The notes beneath the pieces were generated by a model. It was not told where the DNA came from, made no database searches, and saw nothing but the letters and a program-made list of their open reading frames with translations. Position numbers and translations under genes: made by a program. 64,000 nucleotides of DNA from Streptomyces bauhiniae (GTDB lineage: Bacteria; Actinomycetota; Actinomycetes; Streptomycetales; Streptomycetaceae), in NCBI RefSeq assembly GCF_004784475.1, contig NZ_SRRT01000005.1, forward strand, positions 372,001-436,000. The letters are read 5' to 3'. Positions 52,065 through 61,426 of this stretch are shown piece after piece. The stretch's first letter is position 1. Every line of letters starts with the position of its first letter.

Positions 52065-52784
52065 ATGCAGAGTGGCGCCCCTGAGGGAACAGCGACCGGT
52101 GAGGCCGCGGGCCGGGAGAAGACGCGGCAGCGGGTCGTCGAGGCGGCGATCGGACTGCTGGAGCGGGAGGGCCGGGAGGCGGTGACGACGCGTGCCGTCG
52201 CGGCCGCGGCAGGCTTGCAACCCCCAGCGATCTACCGGCTCTTCGGCGACAAGGAGGGCCTGCTGGACGCGGTGGCCGAGCACGGTTTCCACGCGTTCCT
52301 GGCCACCAAGCACGGGGCGCCGGAGCCGGAGGACCCGGTCGAGGGGCTGCGCGCGGGGTGGGACCTGGCGGTGGAGTTCGCCGTGGACAACCCCGCGCTG
52401 TACGCCCTGATGTACAGCGAGCCCAGCCGGGCCACGTCGGCGGCCTTCCGGACCGGAATGCGGATGCTGAAGGAACGCGTGCACCGGCTCGCCCTCGGCG
52501 GCTGGCTCCGGGTGGACGAGGACCTCGCGGTGCAGATCATCCACGCCACGGCGCGGGGTGCCGCCCTGACCTGGCTGTCCCTCCCCGAGGAGGACCGGAA
52601 CCCCGCCCTGCTGAGCACCCTCCGGGACGCCATGACCAACGCCGTCACCGACCCGGAGCCGGCGGTACGGGACACCGGCCCGGCCGGAGCGGCCCGCGCG
52701 CTGCGCGCCGCCCTGCCGGAGCAGACCGCCCTCAGCGGGGCGGAGCGGCAACTCCTCACGGAGTGGCTCGACCGGCTGTCCTGA
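52065..52784 (+). CDS. TetR-family regulator
   Basis: A 239-residue regulator with N-terminal HTH (AIGLLEREGREAVTTRAVAAAAGLQPPAIYRLFGDKEGLL across residues ~28-67, seen in overlapping pieces) and a helical ligand domain. It probably represses itself and the divergent reductase through the repeat at 51993-52021. Confidence 0.9.
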   Translation: MQSGAPEGTATGEAAGREKTRQRVVEAAIGLLEREGREAVTTRAVAAAAGLQPPAIYRLFGDKEGLLDAVAEHGFHAFLATKHGAPEPEDPVEGLRAGWDLAVEFAVDNPALYALMYSEPSRATSAAFRTGMRMLKERVHRLALGGWLRVDEDLAVQIIHATARGAALTWLSLPEEDRNPALLSTLRDAMTNAVTDPEPAVRDTGPAGAARALRAALPEQTALSGAERQLLTEWLDRLS

Positions 52785-52787
52785 CGC

Positions 52788-53321
52788 TCAGAAAGTCCAC
52801 CGGGTGTGGGTGAAGAGGCCGCCCTCCCGCCCGAACCCGTACGCCGTCTCGGGCTCCACCGCGAAGATCACGGCCCGCCCGGTGCGGAGCGCGTCCCCGA
52901 TGCCGTGGAAGGTGCCTTCGGGCGAGGTGATGTGCGCCCCGTACTTCGCCTCGTAGGCGGCGATCACCTCCTCGACCTTCGCCGGATCGGTGACCTGCTC
53001 CGCCGTCCCCTCGACGATGAGATCGAGCCCCTCGGTGAGCGAGTTACGCCCGGTGGTCAGCGCGCAGTGCGCGTCCCGCGCGAGATTCTTCGCCTTCTGC
53101 TCCTCCGGCCCGGTGGAGAAGTACAGCACCCCGTCGTGCCAGGCGGCGATGACGGGGGTGACGTGCAGCCTCCCGTCGGGGCGCACGGTGGAGACCCAGA
53201 AGATCTCGGCTTCCTCCAGGTGACGCCGGGCCTCCGGCCAGGGGGTGGGGGTGACGTTCTCGACACCGGGGCGGGGGTGGATGGCGGAGCTGTAGCGGGG
53301 GTCGAGGTCGGTGGTGGGCAT
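52788..53321 (-). CDS. pyridoxamine 5'-phosphate oxidase-family protein
   Basis: A 177-residue split-barrel flavoprotein: EIFWVSTVRPDGRLHVTPVI, STGPEEQKAKNLARD, VEGTAEQVTDP. Likely FMN or F420 dependent with unknown substrate. Convergent with the TetR gene, 3-bp gap. Confidence 0.85.
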   Translation of the reverse strand: MPTTDLDPRYSSAIHPRPGVENVTPTPWPEARRHLEEAEIFWVSTVRPDGRLHVTPVIAAWHDGVLYFSTGPEEQKAKNLARDAHCALTTGRNSLTEGLDLIVEGTAEQVTDPAKVEEVIAAYEAKYGAHITSPEGTFHGIGDALRTGRAVIFAVEPETAYGFGREGGLFTHTRWTF

Positions 53322-53473
53322 GGGGGCTCCTTTCGTCTGCCCGGGGTAACGAGGTTCAGCGGGCGTTGGTCGCCACCTTGCGAAAACGCCGTCCGCTTGG
53401 CGGAGCACGCGGAAACGACTCCGGGTTCACGTCTCCTCAGGCACCCTTCGGACCAGACCACCAGGAGGAACCA

Positions 53474-53863
53474 ATGTCAGACCCCCACCCGCTCACGCCC
53501 GAGGAGAAACTCGCCGACGCGAAGGCGCTGTTGAGCCTTCCCCGTATCGTCGTGATCTGCGGCTCCACCCGCTTCATGGCCGAGATGACCGAGGCCGATG
53601 TGCGGGAGACGGTAGCCGGAAGGATTGTCGTCAAGCCGGGTTGTGACATGAAGTCGCCGCACGGACTCTGGTCCGATCCGGTCGAGGCCGAGGCGCTGAA
53701 GGTTCGACTCGACGACCTGCACCGGGCCAAGATCCGGCTCGCTGACGAGGTGCTCGTGGTCGGCGACTACATCGGAGACAGCACCCGAGCCGAAATCGCC
53801 TACGCCCGGTCGCTGGGCAAGCCCGTGCGCTTCACGCACCCCGAAGTCGACCCCGACGCCTGA
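53474..53863 (+). CDS. nucleoside 2-deoxyribosyltransferase-like small protein
   Basis: A 129-residue protein with the VICGSTRF opening (near residue 27), VVVGDYIGDSTRAEIAYARSLG and C-terminal VRFTHPE, a pattern of DUF4406/nucleoside 2-deoxyribosyltransferase-like proteins. Excellent SD (AGGAGGAA). Base usage is slightly less GC-biased than its neighbours. Function not established. Confidence 0.65.
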   Translation: MSDPHPLTPEEKLADAKALLSLPRIVVICGSTRFMAEMTEADVRETVAGRIVVKPGCDMKSPHGLWSDPVEAEALKVRLDDLHRAKIRLADEVLVVGDYIGDSTRAEIAYARSLGKPVRFTHPEVDPDA

Positions 53864-53892
53864 CGGCCCTCACCTGAGAGCCGCGCGCCCCC

Positions 53893-54393
53893 TCACCCCT
53901 CCTCCAACCGCCCCAAATGCGCCGTCACATCGTCCACCAACCGCCCCAACAGCCGCCCCAGATCCGCCCGTTCCTCATCCGTCCACCCCGAAATCGCCTC
54001 GGAGAACCACCCCACCAGCGAACTCGCATAGCGATTCGCCGCCTCGGTCCCCTCCGACGTCGGCTCGATGAGGCTCGCGCGGCGGTCGTGGGGATCGGAG
54101 ACGCGGTGGACGAGGCCGCGGCGTTCGAGGGACTGGACCTGGCGGGTGACGTGCGGCCCTACGACCTGCATCCGTTCCGCGATCTCCCCGATCCGCAGCG
54201 GGCGGTCCGCCACATGGAGGGTCATCAGGACCCCGACCGCCGGGCGGTCCAGCGCCAGCCCCGCCGCCTCGGCCGCGCGCTCGGTGAGGCGGCCGCGGTT
54301 GACGGCGTTGCTCAACTGGGCCAGGCGGGGCACCACGGCGAGCACGTCGGCCGACGGGGCGTCGGGGGACTCTGCGTTCACTTCGGACTCCAT
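53893..54393 (-). CDS. MarR-family regulator
   Basis: A ~166-residue winged-helix protein: GVLMTLHVADRPLRIGEIAERM, VGPHVTRQVQSLERRGLV, DPHDRRASLIEPTSEG. ATG 54393 has an AGG at better spacing than ATG 54399. Divergent from a flavin monooxygenase, with TACCT/AGGTA palindromes in the shared region that are its probable operators. Confidence 0.88.
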   Translation of the reverse strand: MESEVNAESPDAPSADVLAVVPRLAQLSNAVNRGRLTERAAEAAGLALDRPAVGVLMTLHVADRPLRIGEIAERMQVVGPHVTRQVQSLERRGLVHRVSDPHDRRASLIEPTSEGTEAANRYASSLVGWFSEAISGWTDEERADLGRLLGRLVDDVTAHLGRLEEG

Positions 54394-54397
54394 TTGC

Positions 54398-54414
54398 ATA
54401 CCTGAGTTAGGTAT
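54398..54414. promoter_or_regulatory. MarR operator candidate 1
   Basis: Perfect palindrome ATACCT-N5-AGGTAT covering the start region of the MarR gene, so likely autoregulatory. Confidence 0.65.
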
Positions 54415-54468
54415 CTATATGCTCCAGACGGGAAGGACTTCGGGAGTCTCCCATGCCTCCCAAAAGGA

Positions 54469-54479
54469 TACCTAAGGTA
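54469..54479. promoter_or_regulatory. MarR operator candidate 2
   Basis: TACCT-A-AGGTA, the same half-sites as the first operator with a one-base spacer, 37 bp before the monooxygenase start. Confidence 0.55.
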
Positions 54480-54515
54480 CGCATCTTCGCCCACTTGCCC
54501 GGAAGGAATCTCACC

Positions 54516-55703
54516 ATGACCGCCCGCACCGTCCTCATCTCCGGCGCCAGCATCGCCGGCCCCGCCCTCGCCTACTGGTTCGACCGCTACGGCTTCGAGG
54601 TCACCGTCGTCGAGAAGGCCCCCGCGGTCCGGGGCGGCGGCTACGCCATCGACATCCGGGGCACCGCCCGCGAGGTCGTCGACCGCATGGGCCTGCTGCC
54701 GCGCCTGCGCGAGGCACACGTGGATTCGCAGCGCCTCTCCTTCGTGGACACCGATGGCGCCCTGATCGCCGCCATCCGCCCCGAGTCCGTCACCGGTGGC
54801 GCCGAGGGCCAGGACCTGGAAGTGCGCCGGGGCGACCTGGCCGACGCCCTGCAGACCCCGATCCGCGACCGGGTCGAGTTCCTGTTCAACGACTCCATCG
54901 CCACCCTGGACGACCGCGGGGACCGGGTGGACGTCGTCTTCGTCAGCGGCACCCGCCGCACCTTCGACCTGGTCATAGGCGCCGACGGACTGCACTCCCA
55001 CACCCGCGGCCTGGTCTTCGGCCCCGAGGAGAAGTACCACCGCTACCTCGGCCACACCTTCGCCGGCTTCACCCTCGCCAACGACTTCGGCCTGGAGCGC
55101 GAGGGCGTCATCTGGAACGCCCCCGGCCGCGCCGCCGTCCTGTACGCGCACGAGCCGAGCGACCGTATGCACGGCTTCCTCACCTTCACCCAGGAGGTGC
55201 CGCCGTACGACGCCTTCCGCAACCCCGAGGCGCAGCGCGAGTTGGTCGCGTCGCGGTTCCCGGAGCGGAGCTGGCACCTCCCCCGGCTGGTGGCGGCGAT
55301 GCGGGAGGCCGACGACCTGTTCTTCGACGTGGTGAGCCAGATCCACATGCCCGCCTGGTCGTCGGGGCGGGTGGCGCTCGCGGGCGACGCGGCCCACGCC
55401 ACCTCGTTCCTGTCGGGCCAGGGCTCCAGCGTCTCCCTGGTCGGCGCCTACGTACTCGCCGGTGAACTGGCCGCGCGGGCCGACCACACCGAGGCGTTCG
55501 CCGCGTACGAGCGGATCACGCGGGACTTCGTGGAGTCCAACCAGGCGCTCGCCACCACCGGCGGCACCTTCGTCACCCCCACCACCCAGGAGATGCTGGA
55601 CGCCCGCAACGCCGCGCTGCAGGACGCCGCCTCCCTCACCGGCGAGGAGGGCCGCGCCGCCCACACCGGCCTGGTGCTGCCCGACTACGGCCACCTGGGC
55701 TGA
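54516..55703 (+). CDS. class A FAD-dependent monooxygenase (TetX-like)
   Basis: A 395-residue flavoprotein: FAD site LISGASIAGPALAYWFDRYG, FDLVIGADGLHSHTR in the middle (DG motif) and the second FAD contact VALAGDAAHATSFLSGQG. Such enzymes hydroxylate aromatic drugs and small molecules. ATG 54516 behind GGAAGGAA; divergent MarR control suggests induction by an aromatic compound. Confidence 0.9.
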   Translation: MTARTVLISGASIAGPALAYWFDRYGFEVTVVEKAPAVRGGGYAIDIRGTAREVVDRMGLLPRLREAHVDSQRLSFVDTDGALIAAIRPESVTGGAEGQDLEVRRGDLADALQTPIRDRVEFLFNDSIATLDDRGDRVDVVFVSGTRRTFDLVIGADGLHSHTRGLVFGPEEKYHRYLGHTFAGFTLANDFGLEREGVIWNAPGRAAVLYAHEPSDRMHGFLTFTQEVPPYDAFRNPEAQRELVASRFPERSWHLPRLVAAMREADDLFFDVVSQIHMPAWSSGRVALAGDAAHATSFLSGQGSSVSLVGAYVLAGELAARADHTEAFAAYERITRDFVESNQALATTGGTFVTPTTQEMLDARNAALQDAASLTGEEGRAAHTGLVLPDYGHLG

Positions 55704-55841
55704 ACTCGGCGGACCACCACTCGGTGGGGAGTCCCTCGCCGAGCTGCGCGCCCCGGTGGCCCGTGCCCAGCCGCTGAGCCGGTACGAGCCACGGGGCACG
55801 GCGCGTGCCTGGCGGGCGGCCGGTCAGCGGCTGGGCAGAGG

Positions 55842-57761
55842 TCAGACTCCGGTGGCTGTCACGGCCGAGGAGTAGACCAGGACGACCCGGTGGTTGTACT
55901 GGATCGTGTACATCTTCTTGGCGCCGGTGACGACCGTCCCGGAGGAGAAGTAGTCGTCGGTGTTGACCGGCGGCCGGGTGGCGACGTACGCCTGACCGGC
56001 GGGGACGGTGTAGTAGCTGAGCGCCGCCTGGGTGGAGGGCGACAGTCCGGCCGGGTACTCGGACGGGTCCGGGTAGCTGGAGCCGTAGACCGCTACCGGG
56101 GTGGTACCGGCGGCGGATACCAGGGTGACGCCGTGCGCGGGCACGGTGTTGGCGCCGGCCGGGTTGTAGAACCAGACCTTGGTCCCGCTGTACCAGATCG
56201 CGGTCCAGTCACCGTCGGTGCCGGCCACCACGAACTGCTGGCCCGCCTGCGCGGTGGAACCCCAGTCGCTGATCCGGTCGGTGCCCGCGGCGCCCTTGTG
56301 GATGGCCTGGTCGCCGAAGAGCGGGGCGGTGGCGCTGGGCGCGGTGCGCAGATAGACGAAGTTGGCGGCCTGCTGCTGGCGGACGCAGGAGGGGGTGGCG
56401 CCGGTGGGGTCGTCGCCGGGGCAGATCTGCACGGTCTGCTGGTTGCCGGCGAAACCGGGGGTGATCGTCACCGCCGAGCCGACCGGGCCAACTCCGTGCT
56501 CCCCGGTGACCGGGGCGCCGAGCAGGCTCATGAAGTGCTCCCAGTCCCAGGCGGTGCCCGGGTCCCAGTGCATGCCGGAGATCAGGCTGGAGCTGGGGCC
56601 CGCCACATCGTCGTGCCCGATGATGTGCTCGCGGTCCATGGGTATGCCGAAGCGGCCGGCGAGGTAGCGCACCAGGGACGCCGTGGCCTGGTACTGCGCC
56701 TCGGTGTACCAGGTGGCGCCGTGCGCGGCGTAGCCCTCGTGCTCGATGCCGATGGAGTGCAGGTTCGTCGAGTAGTTGCCCGCGTGGTAGGCGACGTCCT
56801 TGGTCGGCACCATCTGGGTCACCGCGCCGTCCGAGGACCGCATCACATAGTGCGCGGAACTGCCGCCAGGATTCTGGAATGTCGAGATGGCGGACTGGTA
56901 CGACGACTCGGTGTCGTGGATGACGATCGTGTCGATCCGGACACCGTTGGCGGGCCGGTTGGAGACCTGCCCGTTGGAGGCAGCCGCCGGTACGAAGGTG
57001 CAGGTGACGTCGGACGGGCACTCGGTGGCGGTGGCCGTCGCGGCACCGGCGAACTGGCCCTTCGCCGGGCGGACGTTGCCGTCGGCGGCCATCGACACGC
57101 GTTGCCCGTCGGCGGTGGTGCGGGCGGCGCCGGTGCGGAGGGTGGTGAAGACGCGGTCGGCGAACGCCGTGGCGGTGCCCTTCTGGGCGGAGCCGCTGTA
57201 GCGGGCCACCGCGCCGTACCACTGGCCGGGGTCGGCCGGGAGGGTGCCGCGCACGGACTTCTGGTAGGAGGCGAGCAGCGCGGCGCCGCCCGCGATGTTG
57301 GCGGCGGGGTCCTCACGCAGCTCGGCCGGGGACAGCCCGGTGAGCTTGGCGGCCGCGCGCAGGGTGTGCAGGGCGGGGTCCTTCGCCAGGTCGGCGAGGT
57401 CCGACCGGCCGACCGCTCCGGCCGGGCCGGAGGCCAGCATCGCGGGGGTGACGTCGGTGAGGTGCATCGGGCCGTAGCCACCGCTGGTGCTCACCTGGCC
57501 GGCGTGCGCGTCCCACGCCGACTCCTGGTACGAGACGGCGAGCAACACCTGCGCGGGCACGTGGTACTTGGCGGCCGCGGCCGCGAAGGCGTGCTGGCGC
57601 GCGCCCGGCTCCGACGGCGCGGGGGTGGTGGCCTGCGCGGTGGCGGGCACCAGACCGGTCAGGGCGCCCGCGGTGAGCGCGCTCGCGGCGGCCAGACCGA
57701 GCAGCCGATGCCGTACGGCAGGCTTACGGGCGGCGTTCTCCGTGGTTCTTTCGCTCTTCAT
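55842..57761 (-). CDS. secreted N-acetylmuramoyl-L-alanine amidase with lysozyme-like N-domain
   Basis: A 639-residue exported protein. Signal peptide residues ~1-45 (LLGLAAASALTAGALTGL), a transglycosylase-like domain (QVLLAVSYQESAWDAHAG), then an Amidase_2/PGRP domain with zinc ligands in IVIHDTESS, IGIEHEGY and REHIIGHDDVAGPSSS, and an SH3-like C-terminus. It cleaves or remodels peptidoglycan outside the cell. The N-domain QESAW suggests a lytic transglycosylase glutamate. Confidence 0.87.
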   Translation of the reverse strand: MKSERTTENAARKPAVRHRLLGLAAASALTAGALTGLVPATAQATTPAPSEPGARQHAFAAAAAKYHVPAQVLLAVSYQESAWDAHAGQVSTSGGYGPMHLTDVTPAMLASGPAGAVGRSDLADLAKDPALHTLRAAAKLTGLSPAELREDPAANIAGGAALLASYQKSVRGTLPADPGQWYGAVARYSGSAQKGTATAFADRVFTTLRTGAARTTADGQRVSMAADGNVRPAKGQFAGAATATATECPSDVTCTFVPAAASNGQVSNRPANGVRIDTIVIHDTESSYQSAISTFQNPGGSSAHYVMRSSDGAVTQMVPTKDVAYHAGNYSTNLHSIGIEHEGYAAHGATWYTEAQYQATASLVRYLAGRFGIPMDREHIIGHDDVAGPSSSLISGMHWDPGTAWDWEHFMSLLGAPVTGEHGVGPVGSAVTITPGFAGNQQTVQICPGDDPTGATPSCVRQQQAANFVYLRTAPSATAPLFGDQAIHKGAAGTDRISDWGSTAQAGQQFVVAGTDGDWTAIWYSGTKVWFYNPAGANTVPAHGVTLVSAAGTTPVAVYGSSYPDPSEYPAGLSPSTQAALSYYTVPAGQAYVATRPPVNTDDYFSSGTVVTGAKKMYTIQYNHRVVLVYSSAVTATGV

Positions 57762-57980
57762 TTGTTTCCGCACTCCATGGCAACCAGGAAAGGGTAAAAA
57801 AGCATTAGTCATCGCATTGCCGCCCTTCATTTCGAGCGTCAATTCCCTTGCAGATCAACGGCGTTCGAACCGTATGGCCACTGAACTCAGTTGCGCAACC
57901 AGCTCCGCGCGGGCAGTGCGGCATCACCCGATCACCAGGCGCTCGCGGCACGGACCGGCCGGTCAGGCTAGGTTTTGCCC

Positions 57981-60596
57981 ATGGCTCCACCCGCACGACA
58001 GACGCCCGCACCAGCGCCCGCCACTCCCCCGGACACCGGTCAGGACGGGCTGATCAGGGTTCGTGGTGCCGACGAACACAATCTGCGGCATGTCGATGTG
58101 GACGTACCCCGTGACCAGGTCGTGGCGTTCACCGGAGTGTCGGGGTCCGGCAAATCGTCGCTGGCGTTCGCCACCATCTACGCCGAGGCCCAGCAGCGGT
58201 ATCTGGAATCCGTCGCGCCGTACGCCAGGCGGCTGATCGACCAGGGCGCGGCCCCGAGGGTCGGCTCGATCACCGGTCTGCCGCCGGCCGTGGCGCTGCG
58301 CCAGCAGCACAGCGGGGGCAGCACCCGTTCGACGGTCGGCACCGTCAGCCGGGTCTCCAACGTGCTGCGCATGCTGTACTCCCGCGCCGGTACCTACCCG
58401 GCCGGGCGGACCCCGGAGGACCTTGCCGGAACGTTCCCCCGCGACGCGGCGCCACTGGACTCGGACAGCTTCTCGCCGAACACCGCCGTGGGCGCCTGCC
58501 CGACCTGCTCCGGCCTGGGGCGGCTGCACAGCGTCGACGAGAGCAAGCTCGTGGGCGACGACTCCCTCAGCATCCGGGAGGGCGCGATCGCGGCCTGGCC
58601 GGGCGCCTGGCAGGGCAAGAACTACCGGGACATCCTCGCCGAGCTGGGCATCGACATCGACGTACCCTTCCGCGAGCTGCCCGCCGCCCGGCGCGAGTGG
58701 CTGCTGACCACGGACGAGCAGCCGACGGTCACCGTGCACCCGGTCCGGGACGCGCACCGGGTGCAGCGCTCGTACCAGGGCACATACATGAGCCCCCGCA
58801 AGTGGGTGATGCACACATTCGCCACCTCCAAGGCGGCGCATCTGCGGGCGAAGGCCGCCTCGTTCATGGCCGAGGAGATCTGCCCGACCTGCCACGGCAA
58901 GCGGCTGAACCCGGAGGCGCTGGCGGTGACCATCGCCGGGCAGGACATCTCGGTGGCCACCTCGATGCCGCTCAGCCAGCTCGCGGCCTTCCTGGAGTCG
59001 GCCCGCGACCACCCCGACACCCTGGCCCTGCCCGCCGAGCGCAGGCAGGCCGCGCACGCCCTGATCGGCGGCCTCCAGGACCAGCTCGGCACGCTGACCG
59101 ACCTGGGACTCGGCTACCTCGCCACCGGCCGCGCGACCTCCACCCTGTCCAGCGGCGAGCTGCAGCGGCTGCACATGGCCACCCAGCTCCGCAGCGGCCT
59201 GTTCGGCGTGCTGTACGTGTTGGACGAGCCCTCGGCCGGGCTGCACGCCGCCGACACGGAACTGCTGCTCACCGCGCTGCGCCGACTCAGGGGCGCCGGG
59301 AACAGCGTCTTCGTGGTGGAGCACAACGCGCAGGTGCTCGCCTCGGCCGACTGGATCGTCGACATGGGCCCGGGCGCCGGCCGGCACGGCGGCCAAGTCC
59401 TCTACAACGGGCTCACCGGCGGACTGAGCGAGGCACCGGAGTCGGTGACCGCCCGGTACCTCCCGCTGGACGCGCCCACCGTGCCGGGACCCGAGGAGCC
59501 GCGCCAACCGGAGGGGTGGCTGCGCCTGGACGGGGTGACCGGCCACAACCTCCGCGATCTGGACGCGAGTTTCCCGCTCGGCACGCTCACCGCGGTCACC
59601 GGCGTCTCCGGGTCCGGCAAGTCCACCCTGGTCCGGCGCGCCCTCGCGGAGACGGTCCGCGACCATCTGCACGCCGACGAGACCGCCGAGGACATCGCCC
59701 GCAACTCCGCCTCGGTGGAGACCGCCGACGAGGAGGAGGCCGGGGTGCCGGTCTGGGACCTGGAGGAGGACCGGGTAACGGTGCGGTCCAGTACGGGACT
59801 TGAGCACATCAACCGTCTGGTGGTCGTGGACCAGAAGCCCATCGGCCGCACCCCGCGCTCGAACCTCGCCACCTACACCGGCCTTTTCGACAGCGTCCGC
59901 AAGCTGTTCGCGGCCCAGCCGACCGCGCGCGAACTCGGTTACACGGCAAGCCGGTTCTCGTTCAACGTGACCCAGGGCCGCTGCCCGCACTGCCTGGGCG
60001 ACGGGGTCGTCAGCATCGAACTCCTCTTCCTGCCCACGGAGACCTCCCCCTGCCCGGTCTGCGAGGGCGCCCGCTACAACCCCGGCACGCTGATGGTGCG
60101 TTACCGCGACAGGACCATCGCCGACGTGCTGGCGATGAGCGTGGAGGAGGCGCACGAGTTCCTCGCCGACGTGCGGCCCGCCGCCCGCATCCTCAAGCTG
60201 CTCTCCGACATCGGCCTCGGCTACCTGACGCTGGGTCAGAGCGCCACCACCCTGTCCGGCGGCGAGGCCCAGCGGATCAAGCTGGTGAGCGAGCTGCACC
60301 GGGCGCCGCGCGGCCACAGCCTCTACCTGCTGGACGAGCCGACCACGGGACTCCACCCGGCCGACGTGGACCTGCTGATCGGGCAGTTGCAGCGCCTGGT
60401 GGACGCCGGGAACACGGTCGTCGTGGTGGAGCACGACCTGCGCACGGTCGCCGCCGCGGACTGGGTCGTGGATCTCGGTCCCGGCGCCGGGGACGACGGC
60501 GGCCGCATCGTCGCCGAGGGCCGGCCGGAGGACGTCGCCCGTGCGGGCGGCACGCCCACCGCCGACCACCTGGCGCGCCGCCTGTCAGCCCGCTGA
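57981..60596 (+). CDS. UvrA-like ABC ATPase (UvrA2/DrrC type)
   Basis: An 871-residue UvrA paralogue: two Walker A sites (GVSGSGKSS, GVSGSGKST), signature motifs LSSGELQRL and LSGGEAQRIKL, and zinc-type cysteine pairs (CPTCSG, CPTCHG, CPHCLG, CPVCEG). It is shorter than UvrA by about 80-100 residues, as UvrA2 proteins are. Members give DNA-damage or drug tolerance. ATG 57981 is chosen over an upstream TTG. Not near a UvrB or a drug cluster, so its target is unknown. Confidence 0.88.
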   Translation: MAPPARQTPAPAPATPPDTGQDGLIRVRGADEHNLRHVDVDVPRDQVVAFTGVSGSGKSSLAFATIYAEAQQRYLESVAPYARRLIDQGAAPRVGSITGLPPAVALRQQHSGGSTRSTVGTVSRVSNVLRMLYSRAGTYPAGRTPEDLAGTFPRDAAPLDSDSFSPNTAVGACPTCSGLGRLHSVDESKLVGDDSLSIREGAIAAWPGAWQGKNYRDILAELGIDIDVPFRELPAARREWLLTTDEQPTVTVHPVRDAHRVQRSYQGTYMSPRKWVMHTFATSKAAHLRAKAASFMAEEICPTCHGKRLNPEALAVTIAGQDISVATSMPLSQLAAFLESARDHPDTLALPAERRQAAHALIGGLQDQLGTLTDLGLGYLATGRATSTLSSGELQRLHMATQLRSGLFGVLYVLDEPSAGLHAADTELLLTALRRLRGAGNSVFVVEHNAQVLASADWIVDMGPGAGRHGGQVLYNGLTGGLSEAPESVTARYLPLDAPTVPGPEEPRQPEGWLRLDGVTGHNLRDLDASFPLGTLTAVTGVSGSGKSTLVRRALAETVRDHLHADETAEDIARNSASVETADEEEAGVPVWDLEEDRVTVRSSTGLEHINRLVVVDQKPIGRTPRSNLATYTGLFDSVRKLFAAQPTARELGYTASRFSFNVTQGRCPHCLGDGVVSIELLFLPTETSPCPVCEGARYNPGTLMVRYRDRTIADVLAMSVEEAHEFLADVRPAARILKLLSDIGLGYLTLGQSATTLSGGEAQRIKLVSELHRAPRGHSLYLLDEPTTGLHPADVDLLIGQLQRLVDAGNTVVVVEHDLRTVAAADWVVDLGPGAGDDGGRIVAEGRPEDVARAGGTPTADHLARRLSAR

Positions 60597-60752
60597 CCTG
60601 CGAGGCTACGGCCTGTCCATATTTGTCGGCATATCCGATGATTGTCGGTAGCATGGATACGGCCGTAGCCGCGCGAGCGCCGCAGCGTGCCCGTGGGGCT
60701 GCCAACCGAGGGGTGCGGGCAGGACGCTCCCCGACACGGAAGGTGAGCGATC

Positions 60753-60989
60753 ATGACGGGCAAGATGGACGCATCCGAAGCCGCGCGCATCATGAGCGAC
60801 CCGAACGCCACGCCGGAAGAGCGCTCGGTCGCGGCCAGCGCCCTCTCCGACACCGAGCGCGGCCACCACACGAGCAAGCGTGTCGGCTCCGAGGCGGGCC
60901 AGCTTCTTGACGACCAGAACATCACCGAGGACGACCGGTCCGTGGCCGGCAGCGACCTCGAGCAGGACCGCAGGCGCAAGGGCCACTGA
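60753..60989 (+). CDS. small hydrophilic protein of unknown function
   Basis: A 78-residue, charged, disordered-looking protein: SEAARIMSDPNATPEERSVAAS and its partial echo NITEDDRSVAGSDLEQDRRRKG. The two PEERSVA/DDRSVAG blocks look like an internal repeat. Good SD (GGAAGGTGAG). Stress-type small proteins in Streptomyces look similar, but no family is assigned. Confidence 0.65.
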   Translation: MTGKMDASEAARIMSDPNATPEERSVAASALSDTERGHHTSKRVGSEAGQLLDDQNITEDDRSVAGSDLEQDRRRKGH

Positions 60990-61012
60990 GCACTTCCGGC
61001 CGGAACGCATGC

Positions 61013-61049
61013 CGAGATGGACGCCGCCCGTCACGCGGCGTCCATCTCG
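61013..61049 (+). terminator. terminator after the small hydrophilic protein gene
   Basis: Perfect 15-base arms (61013-61027 and 61035-61049) with a 7-base loop, between converging genes. Confidence 0.9.
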
Positions 61050-61074
61050 TCGTACGGACAAGGGAGTTACGCAC

Positions 61075-61371
61075 TCAAGGCAGTTGTGCGCCGTCCTCGT
61101 CGGCCGCCGCCCTCGTGGTGACCGCCAGGTCGATGAACCGGCGGATGGTCTCCACGGGCATGTCGAGCCCCTGGGACGCGGCGTCCTCGTCGCCGAAGAC
61201 CTCCACCGCCTCCACCACGGCCACGGCCAGCTCGGCCTCCGCCTTGCGCACCTTCACCTCGGCCTTGTCGACGGTGTCGACGACGGCGAGCTGCCGACGC
61301 TGCTTCTCCTGGAGGCGCTGCTTACGGGACGGCGTCTTGCCGGGGCTCTGCACAGTCACGACCAAGATCAT
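61075..61371 (-). CDS. hypothetical helical protein
   Basis: A 98-residue, Lys/Glu/Ala-rich, probably coiled-coil protein (RKQRLQEKQRRQLAVVDTV; KAEVKVRKAEAELAVAVVE). Start at ATG 61371 has a weak GGG-containing SD; GTG 61359 or 61353 are alternatives. Unknown function. Confidence 0.55.
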   Translation of the reverse strand: MILVVTVQSPGKTPSRKQRLQEKQRRQLAVVDTVDKAEVKVRKAEAELAVAVVEAVEVFGDEDAASQGLDMPVETIRRFIDLAVTTRAAADEDGAQLP

Positions 61372-61426
61372 AAACGGACCCGGGGCCGGACGGGAAATCG
61401 GCAACTGCCCGCGCCCGCAGCCCTGT

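Noticed and set aside
55764..55836. Terminator after the flavin monooxygenase gene
   Set aside because: Complementary arms exist but with a bulge and a loop of nearly 40 bases; too weak to list.
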